Source of the DNA: Pseudoalteromonas rubra
GTDB taxonomy: Bacteria; Pseudomonadota; Gammaproteobacteria; Enterobacterales; Alteromonadaceae
DNA: 64,000 nt
Assembly: GCF_000967655.1 (NCBI RefSeq)
Contig: NZ_JXYA01000038.1
Coordinates: 49,851 to 113,850 of the forward strand
Direction: 5' to 3'
Under the pieces are notes generated by a model. That model worked only from the letters and a program-made list of their open reading frames with translations. It did not search any database and was not told where the DNA came from. Of the stretch, positions 62,844 through 64,000 are shown piece by piece (positions within the stretch are counted from its first letter, which is position 1; each line of letters begins with the position of its first letter). The position numbers and the translations under genes are program-made.

Positions 62844-62862
62844 CTATCGGATAGACTATAAT
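62844..62862 (+). promoter_or_regulatory. Palindrome and -10 element upstream of cysB
   Basis: CTATC-G-GATAG (62844-62854) is a perfect inverted repeat. TATAAT (62857-62862), a consensus -10, starts two bases later. No good -35 is seen. The palindrome overlaps the spacer and could be an operator. Confidence 0.4.
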
Positions 62863-62949
62863 TATGCTAGGCTGAGTTATTATTTGCCTGTATCTAATGA
62901 TAGCAGGCCTAGTCGTACACCAGATAACAATTAAAACAAACGCTTAGTT

Positions 62950-63927
62950 ATGAAATTACAACAACTGAAATACATAGTTGAAGTTCTGAATCACAACCTC
63001 AATGTGTCTGCAACCGCGGAAAGCTTGTATACCTCCCAGCCGGGAATTTCCAAGCAAGTACGTATGCTGGAAGACGAGCTTGGTGTACAGATCTTTGGCC
63101 GCAGTGGTAAACACCTTACGCATGTTACCAGTGCTGGCAATGAAATAATCAATATTGCCCGGGAGATATTGTCTAAGGTTGAGGGCATAAAAGCCGTTGC
63201 CAATGAACATACGCTGCCCGATCAGGGTAAGCTCAATATCGCGACTACACATACGCAGGCGCGTTATGCACTGCCAAGTGTGATCCAGGGGTTTATGCAA
63301 AAGTATCCAGCGGTGTCTTTGCACATGCACCAGGGCACACCGCAACAGATCTCAGATGCTGCAGCCAGGGGCGATGCAGACTTCGCCATCGCAACCGAAG
63401 CGCTACATTTGTACGGTGATCTGATAATGCTGCCTTGTTATCACTGGAATCGCAGTATTGTGGTTACAAAAGATCACCCGCTGGCCAAAAAAGGCAGCAA
63501 TATCACAGTACAGGATGTAGCAAAATATCCTTTGATCACCTATGTGTTCGGCTTCACCGGGCGCTCAGAGCTGGATAAAGCTTTTAATGCACACGGCTTA
63601 TCGCCGCATATTGTTTTTACAGCAACCGATGCGGATGTGATTAAAACCTATGTTCGATTAGGACTGGGTGTGGGCGTGCTGGCAACTATGGCCGTAGATG
63701 AAGTGACAGACAAAGATCTGGTGTGTATTGATGCCAGCCATTTGTTTGAGGCCAGCACCACCAAAATTGGGTTCAGAAAGGGTAGTTTCTTGCGCGGCTA
63801 CATGTATGACTTTATCGAGCGTTTTGCACCTCATCTGACTAAAGACCTGGTCGAGCGGGCCAGCCTGATGCGCAACCAGGAAGACGTTGACGCATTATTT
63901 GAAAATACAGAACTTCCAGTCAAGTAA
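62950..63927 (+). CDS. cysB: HTH-type transcriptional regulator CysB
   Basis: The 325-residue product is CysB, a LysR-type activator of the sulfate assimilation and cysteine genes. Its N-terminal HTH (MKLQQLKYIVEVLNHNLNVSATAESLYTSQPGISKQVRMLE) and the co-inducer domain, with TTHTQARYALP and QGTPQQISDAAARGDADFAIATE, are nearly as in E. coli. N-acetylserine is the known inducer. The ATG gives the family N-terminus. No cys genes are in the window. Confidence 0.95.
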   Translation: MKLQQLKYIVEVLNHNLNVSATAESLYTSQPGISKQVRMLEDELGVQIFGRSGKHLTHVTSAGNEIINIAREILSKVEGIKAVANEHTLPDQGKLNIATTHTQARYALPSVIQGFMQKYPAVSLHMHQGTPQQISDAAARGDADFAIATEALHLYGDLIMLPCYHWNRSIVVTKDHPLAKKGSNITVQDVAKYPLITYVFGFTGRSELDKAFNAHGLSPHIVFTATDADVIKTYVRLGLGVGVLATMAVDEVTDKDLVCIDASHLFEASTTKIGFRKGSFLRGYMYDFIERFAPHLTKDLVERASLMRNQEDVDALFENTELPVK

Positions 63928-63973
63928 GAGGTACCAATTTCACTTAATACCTGTTCAATTTGAAGGAGCAAAT

Positions 63974-64000
63974 ATGACGCTAACTGTGTTAAAAATTTCT
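63974..64000 (+). CDS. Start of a further gene, 3' partial
   Basis: A strong AAGGAG site (63963-63968) five bases before ATG 63974 starts a frame reading MTLTVLKIS at the window edge. Too short to identify. Confidence 0.6.

Overview
The window looks like chromosomal DNA of a marine gammaproteobacterium of the order Alteromonadales, most likely Pseudoalteromonas. This is an inference from gene content and protein style: fadIJ, a clear cysB, a batD/batBC/batA/DUF4381/DUF58/moxR cluster, the yfcL-epmC pair, three tandem tRNA-Tyr genes, many LytTR, AraC, GGDEF and EAL regulators, and secreted peptidases. I see no transposase, integrase, phage gene or CRISPR array.

Layout: 0-2 kb holds a proline-type M24 peptidase (5' cut by the window edge) and an ornithine-cyclodeaminase-family dehydrogenase. 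2-11 kb is accessory: a lipoprotein, two orphan periplasmic binding proteins, a membrane AraC regulator, a TAP-type hydrolase, a membrane LytTR regulator and a Tim44-like protein. 11-12.3 kb encodes an ECF sigma factor with a DUF3379 partner. 12.3-19.2 kb is one long minus-strand Bat/MoxR operon. 19.4-23 kb is fadIJ with a FadR-like operator downstream of a good promoter. 23-31 kb holds a diguanylate cyclase, epmC, a COG3199 kinase, yfcL, an Nramp-like transporter lacking the family's metal motifs, an HDOD protein and an AbgT transporter. It ends in a repeat-rich gap with a possible small RNA. 31-39 kb holds a LysR regulator, an EAL protein, a LytS/LytT two-component pair and a divergent haloalkane-dehalogenase-like lipoprotein with an unexplained C-terminal domain.

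39-47 kb is a peptide-handling block: a lipoprotein gluzincin divergent from a POT transporter across a 12-bp palindrome, then an exported amidohydrolase. A 5'-truncated AraC gene and a DUF4386 protein follow. 47-52 kb is a detoxification-like block: an MccF/S66 peptidase operon, ABM and VOC proteins, and a GNAT enzyme, with a roughly 43-bp tandem repeat in the gap. 52-64 kb holds a secreted subtilase with a perfect TyrR-type box upstream, rlmI, an HD hydrolase, a pentapeptide-repeat potassium-channel fusion, a YgjP peptidase, the tRNA-Tyr array, YchJ, a SulA-like protein, a Sel1 protein, an NCS2 purine permease and cysB. The window ends at the first codons of another gene.

No single gene cluster is clearly a new system. 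The strongest candidates for new biology are the dehalogenase fusion, the pentapeptide-channel fusion, the TyrR-type box before the subtilase, the Nramp variant, the SulA-like gene with three phased repeats, and the two unrelated intergenic tandem repeats. Functions are inferred from sequence motifs read by eye; no database search was run.
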